A stretch of DNA of 24,143 nt, taken from Novosphingobium sp. (GTDB taxonomy: Bacteria > Pseudomonadota > Alphaproteobacteria > Sphingomonadales > Sphingomonadaceae). The position numbers and the translations under genes are program-made. Below, piece after piece: positions 21,328 to 24,143 of this stretch. How positions within the stretch are numbered: position 1 is the stretch's first letter; each line of letters starts with the position of its first letter. The notes beneath the pieces are model-generated. The model saw only the letters and a list, made by a program, of their open reading frames with translations. It was not told where the DNA came from and ran no database searches. The stretch is from contig JAQVEQ010000014.1 in NCBI GenBank assembly GCA_028697875.1, positions 1 through 24,143 of the forward strand, written 5' to 3'.

Positions 21328-21597
21328 ATGTCCGAAGAAGATCCCAAGGCATCCGGGGCGGGAGCCTATTGGAAAGAGAATATCCGCCTGCTCGTCACCC
21401 TGATGGCGATCTGGTTCCTGGTGTCCTTCGGGGCCGGGATCCTGTTTCGCGATTTCCTGGACCAGTTTTCGATCGGGGGCTTTCCGCTCGGCTTCTGGTT
21501 CGCCCAGCAGGGTTCGATCTACGTCTTCATCGTGCTGATTTTCTATTACGCGTGGAAGATGAGGAAGATCGAACGCCACTACGATCTCGACGATTGA
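21328..21597 (+). CDS. DUF4212 small subunit of sodium:solute symporter
   Basis: 89 aa. It has two transmembrane helices (about residues 22-42 and 57-76) and a charged C-terminus (KMRKIERHYDLDD). AYWKENIRLLVTLMAIWFLVSF is split over the first amphipathic and membrane segments, and GFPLGFWFAQQGSIYVFI precedes the second span. This is the small partner subunit that accompanies VC_2705-type sodium:solute symporters (TIGR03647/DUF4212), analogous to the YjcH/DUF485 partner of ActP. The ATG has GGGGGAGGA with a good spacer. The large subunit begins 10 bp after its stop, so the two are translated from one message. Confidence 0.94.
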   Translation: MSEEDPKASGAGAYWKENIRLLVTLMAIWFLVSFGAGILFRDFLDQFSIGGFPLGFWFAQQGSIYVFIVLIFYYAWKMRKIERHYDLDD

Positions 21598-21607
21598 GGG
21601 GGCGGAC

Positions 21608-23383
21608 ATGTCGACACAAATGCTGATCTACATCTTCGTCGCGGTGAGCTTCGCGCTCTATATCGGCATCGCGATCTGGTCGCGCGCCGGATCGACGAAG
21701 GAATTCTATGTCGCGGGCGGCGGGGTGAACCCGGTCGTCAACGGCATGGCCACTGCGGCCGACTGGATGAGCGCCGCGTCCTTTATCTCCATGGCCGGCC
21801 TCATCGCCTTCATGGGCTACGACGGTTCGGTCTACCTGATGGGCTGGACCGGCGGCTACGTCATGCTGGCGCTGCTGCTCGCGCCGTATCTCAGGAAGTT
21901 CGGCCAGTTCACGGTGCCGGACTTCATCGGCACGCGGTACTATTCCAAGCTGGCCCGCACGGTCGCGGTGATCTGCCTGATCTTCATCAGCTTCACGTAT
22001 ATCGCCGGGCAGATGCGCGGCGTGGGGATCGTGTTCTCGCGCTTCCTCGACGTCCAGATCGAAATGGGCGTCGTCATCGGCATGGCGATCGTGTTCGTCT
22101 ATGCCGTGCTGGGCGGCATGAAGGGCATCACTTACACCCAGGTGGCGCAGTATTGCGTGCTGATCTTCGCCTACATGGTGCCGGCCTTCTTCATTTCGAT
22201 GATGATTACCGGCAACCCGATCCCGCAGCTGGGCCTTGGCTCCATGGTCAACGACGGGTCGGGCATGTACGTGCTGCAGAAGCTCGACAGCTCGCTTCAG
22301 GCGATGGGCTTTTCCGCCTATACCGATGGCAGCAAGTCGATGATCGACGTGTTCTGCATCACGGCCGCGCTGATGATCGGCACGGCCGGGCTGCCCCACG
22401 TCATCGTCCGCTTCTTCACTGTTCCCAAGGCGTCCGACGCGCGCAAGTCGGCCGGCTGGGCGCTGGTGTTCATCGCGCTGCTCTACACCACGGCCCCTGC
22501 CGTGGCGGCTTTCGCGCGGCTGAACTTCAACGGCACGGTCAACAACACGGCCTATGCCGAAGCGCCGGGCTGGTTCAAGAACTGGGAAAAGAACAGCCTG
22601 ATCGCCTGGGTCGACAAGAACGACGACGGCAAGATGGAAGTGTCCAAGGGCGATGCGTTCAAGGGTTCGCCCGAGTTCACTGGCGGTACCGGTCCCGAAG
22701 GGCAGCGCCTGGTTTCCAACCAGATCCTGACCGACAACCCGAACGAGGTCTATGTCGACAAGGACATCATGGTGCTGGCCAACCCGGAAATCGCCAACCT
22801 TCCGGGCTGGGTGATCGCGCTGGTCGCGGCCGGGGGCCTTGCCGCCGCGCTGTCCACCGCGGCGGGTCTGCTGCTGGTGATTTCCACCGCGATCAGCCAC
22901 GACTTGCTGAAGTCGACCTTCAAGCCGGACATTTCGGACAAGGGCGAACTGCTGGCGGCCCGTATCGCGGCGACCTGTGCGATCGTGATCGCCGGCATCC
23001 TCGGCATCTATCCTCCGGGCTGGGTGGCGCAGGTCGTGGCCTTTGCCTTCGGCCTGGCGGCGGCCTCGCTTTTCCCGGCAATCTTCATGGGGATCTTCTC
23101 CAAGTCGATGAACAAGGAAGGCGCGATCGCGGGGATGGTGACGGGCCTGTCCTTTACGTTCCTCTACATCGCCTATTTCAAGCTGTGGAACCCGGACGCC
23201 AATGCCGCCGACAACTGGCTGCTGGGCATTTCGCCCGAAGGCATTGGCGTGGTCGGCATGGTCCTGAACTTCGTGGTCGCCATCGCGGTTGCCAAAGTGA
23301 CGACGGCTCCGCCGGCCGAAATCGGCAAGCTGGTCGATTCGATCCGCGTGCCGCGCGGCGCGGGTGAAGCTCACGCCCATTGA
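21608..23383 (+). CDS. Sodium:solute symporter large subunit (VC_2705/ActP-like, SLC5 family)
   Basis: 591 aa with about 13 hydrophobic helices in the LeuT-type SSS arrangement. Family markers include EFYVAGGGVNPVVNGMATAADWMSAASFI in consecutive parts, GWTGGYVMLALLLAPYLRK, TVPDFIGTRYYS, and LPHVIVRFFTVP. AALSTAAGLLLVISTAISHDL is near the sodium site. It imports a small organic acid with Na+; acetate or a similar short-chain acid is the usual guess for relatives and is not proven here. Residues about 305-395 form a large extramembrane insert with an EF-hand-like D-K-N-D-D-G-K-M-E loop (Asp336 on) that ends in Lys at position 12. GAGGGGGC precedes the start. A strong terminator follows. Confidence 0.95.
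   Translation: MSTQMLIYIFVAVSFALYIGIAIWSRAGSTKEFYVAGGGVNPVVNGMATAADWMSAASFISMAGLIAFMGYDGSVYLMGWTGGYVMLALLLAPYLRKFGQFTVPDFIGTRYYSKLARTVAVICLIFISFTYIAGQMRGVGIVFSRFLDVQIEMGVVIGMAIVFVYAVLGGMKGITYTQVAQYCVLIFAYMVPAFFISMMITGNPIPQLGLGSMVNDGSGMYVLQKLDSSLQAMGFSAYTDGSKSMIDVFCITAALMIGTAGLPHVIVRFFTVPKASDARKSAGWALVFIALLYTTAPAVAAFARLNFNGTVNNTAYAEAPGWFKNWEKNSLIAWVDKNDDGKMEVSKGDAFKGSPEFTGGTGPEGQRLVSNQILTDNPNEVYVDKDIMVLANPEIANLPGWVIALVAAGGLAAALSTAAGLLLVISTAISHDLLKSTFKPDISDKGELLAARIAATCAIVIAGILGIYPPGWVAQVVAFAFGLAAASLFPAIFMGIFSKSMNKEGAIAGMVTGLSFTFLYIAYFKLWNPDANAADNWLLGISPEGIGVVGMVLNFVVAIAVAKVTTAPPAEIGKLVDSIRVPRGAGEAHAH
22613..22654 (+). other. EF-hand-like calcium-loop motif within the symporter
   Basis: Codons 336-349 encode D-K-N-D-D-G-K-M-E-V-S-K-G-D. 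Positions 1, 3, 5 and 6 (Asp336, Asn338, Asp340, Gly341) and hydrophobic position 8 (Met343) match the calcium-binding loop D-x-N-x-D-G-x-I. Position 12 is Lys rather than Glu, with Asp349 two residues later. Binding is therefore possible but non-canonical. Confidence 0.5.
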
Positions 23384-23412
23384 CAGGGTTCCCCGTAAGG
23401 GGCTCCTCCTGG

Positions 23413-23449
23413 CGGGAGCGGCAGGAAACTGTCGCTCCCGTTTCTTTTT
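23413..23449 (+). terminator. Strong intrinsic terminator after the symporter gene
   Basis: CGGGAGCGGCAG (23413-23424) pairs with CTGTCGCTCCCG (23429-23440) around a GAAA tetraloop. The stem is 12 bp with one G-T pair. TTTCTTTTT follows (23441-23449). It separates the symporter operon from the kinase gene, whose ATG is 29 bp further on. A small CCCC-GTAA-GGGG hairpin precedes it (23391-23402). Confidence 0.93.
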
Positions 23450-23477
23450 GCCGGTAACGTGACGGCCAGGAGAGGAC

Positions 23478-24143
23478 ATGGCGCTCTGGTTCGTTCCTGT
23501 GATTGTGGCGGTGCTCTATGGCGCCGCGTTGTTCTGGGTGGCCCATGCCGGCGACCGGCCCATGCTCGCGCGCTATGCCGACCGGCACGGCAGGGCGATC
23601 TTCGGCCTCGGCCTGGCGGTCTACTGCACCAGCTGGACCTTCTATGGCGCCGTGGGCACGGCGGCTTCCTCGGGCTGGCAATACCTGCCGATCTATCTCG
23701 GCCCGATCCTGATGTTCACCCTGTTCGGCCGCTTCGTCGGACGCGTGCTGCAGGCGGGCAAGGCGCAGCACAGCACCTCGATCGCGGATTTCCTGTCCGC
23801 CCGTTACGGCAAGAGCGCCTGGGTCGCCGCGCTGGTCACGATCATCGCCCTGTTCGGGGCGCTGCCTTACATGGCACTGCAGCTGAAATCGGTCAGCCAG
23901 ACGCTGACGGCTCTTGCCCCCAGCCTTTCGGGCCTGCTGCGGGGTGAGGAAGTGGCGCTGGTCGTCGCCCTGGCAATGGCGGCCTTTGCCGTGCTGTTCG
24001 GTACGGGCCGGCTCGACCTGACGCAGCACAATCGCGGGGTCGCGCTGGCGATTGCGCTCGAAGCCGTGGTCAAGTTCGTTGCGCTGGGCGCGGTTGCGGC
24101 TTTCGCCGTCCTCTTGCTGTTTAGCGATGCGCCCGGACTAGAG
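23478..24143 (+). CDS. N-terminal part of a CrbS/CbrA-type sensor kinase with sodium-symporter-like domain
   Basis: The frame is open from the ATG at 23478 (AGGAGAGG 3-9 nt upstream) to the window edge, 222 residues. It encodes at least six hydrophobic helices. YCTSWTFYGAVGTAASSGW and then YLPIYLGPILMFTLFGR are the hallmark of the SLC5/SSS-like input domain of CrbS and CbrA histidine kinases; STSIADFLSARYGKS is also characteristic, and LTQHNRGVALAIALEAVVK comes later. In CrbS the kinase controls acetate use through the LuxR-type regulator CrbR. PAS, kinase and any receiver domains would lie beyond the edge and are not seen. Its position directly behind a symporter operon suggests that it senses the transported acid or the transport state. 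The partner regulator is not in the window. Confidence 0.88.
   Translation, partial: MALWFVPVIVAVLYGAALFWVAHAGDRPMLARYADRHGRAIFGLGLAVYCTSWTFYGAVGTAASSGWQYLPIYLGPILMFTLFGRFVGRVLQAGKAQHSTSIADFLSARYGKSAWVAALVTIIALFGALPYMALQLKSVSQTLTALAPSLSGLLRGEEVALVVALAMAAFAVLFGTGRLDLTQHNRGVALAIALEAVVKFVALGAVAAFAVLLLFSDAPGLE

Noticed and set aside
21527..23479. 650-codon open frame on the minus strand opposite the symporter
   Set aside because: It is antisense to a clear transporter, has low-complexity His/Arg/Asp-rich composition, lacks recognisable domains, and is the usual shadow of GC-rich coding sequence.
1..24143. CRISPR arrays, transposases, integrases, phage genes or toxin-antitoxin pairs
   Set aside because: I looked for spaced direct repeats, terminal inverted repeats, target duplications and family motifs and found none.

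Overview
The window is high-GC bacterial chromosome with densely packed genes and strong codon bias. It fits an alphaproteobacterium of the Sphingomonadales (Novosphingobium/Erythrobacteraceae-like). The basis is an NDUFA12-type complex I accessory gene next to a DUF2155 gene and aat, the order tRNA-Trp/secE/nusG/rplK/rplA, and several families common in sphingomonads. The taxonomic call is an inference from gene content. I see no CRISPR array, insertion sequence, integrase, prophage or rRNA.

Layout. Positions 1-4000 hold the tail of a small membrane protein (possibly DUF2721), a PHA-granule-region family protein, a DUF389 membrane protein and a stand-alone fatty acyl-AMP ligase. Positions 4027-6717 are a compact run: recX, a DUF192 lipoprotein, the NDUFA12 homologue and a DUF2155 lipoprotein, whose 3' end overlaps the convergent aat gene by 145 bp. 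Positions 6842-9520 are the translation/secretion core: tRNA-Trp(CCA), an unrecognised 49-aa protein, secE, nusG, a structured leader, rplK and rplA, closed by a strong terminator. Positions 9530-13650 contain a lipoprotein with a chorismate-lyase-like pattern, a small outer-membrane beta-barrel, and a leftward group with a PilZ protein, a Baeyer-Villiger-type flavin monooxygenase and a CinA-N/MoaB-like protein.

Positions 13728-18481 look metabolic: purU, a VOC-fold protein, an AAHS-type aromatic-acid MFS transporter, an aldo/keto reductase and an exported (Tat, probably lipidated) dienelactone-hydrolase-family enzyme. These could serve uptake and breakdown of an aromatic or lactone substrate, but no pathway is proven.

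Positions 18619-24143 form the most coherent unit. They encode a cNMP/CBS/DUF294 nucleotidyltransferase-like protein, a DnaQ-type exonuclease, the DUF4212 small subunit and large subunit of a VC_2705-type sodium:solute symporter, a strong terminator, and then the N-terminal sodium-symporter-like sensor domain of a CrbS/CbrA-type histidine kinase that runs off the window. An AGAC-N4-GTCT palindrome lies just upstream of a plausible activator-dependent promoter for the symporter genes, and a one-mismatch version lies upstream of the DUF294 gene. I propose this as a shared operator for the response regulator partnered with the kinase. That system is related to the known acetate/short-chain-acid CrbSR circuit, so it is probably a variant of a described system rather than a wholly new one.
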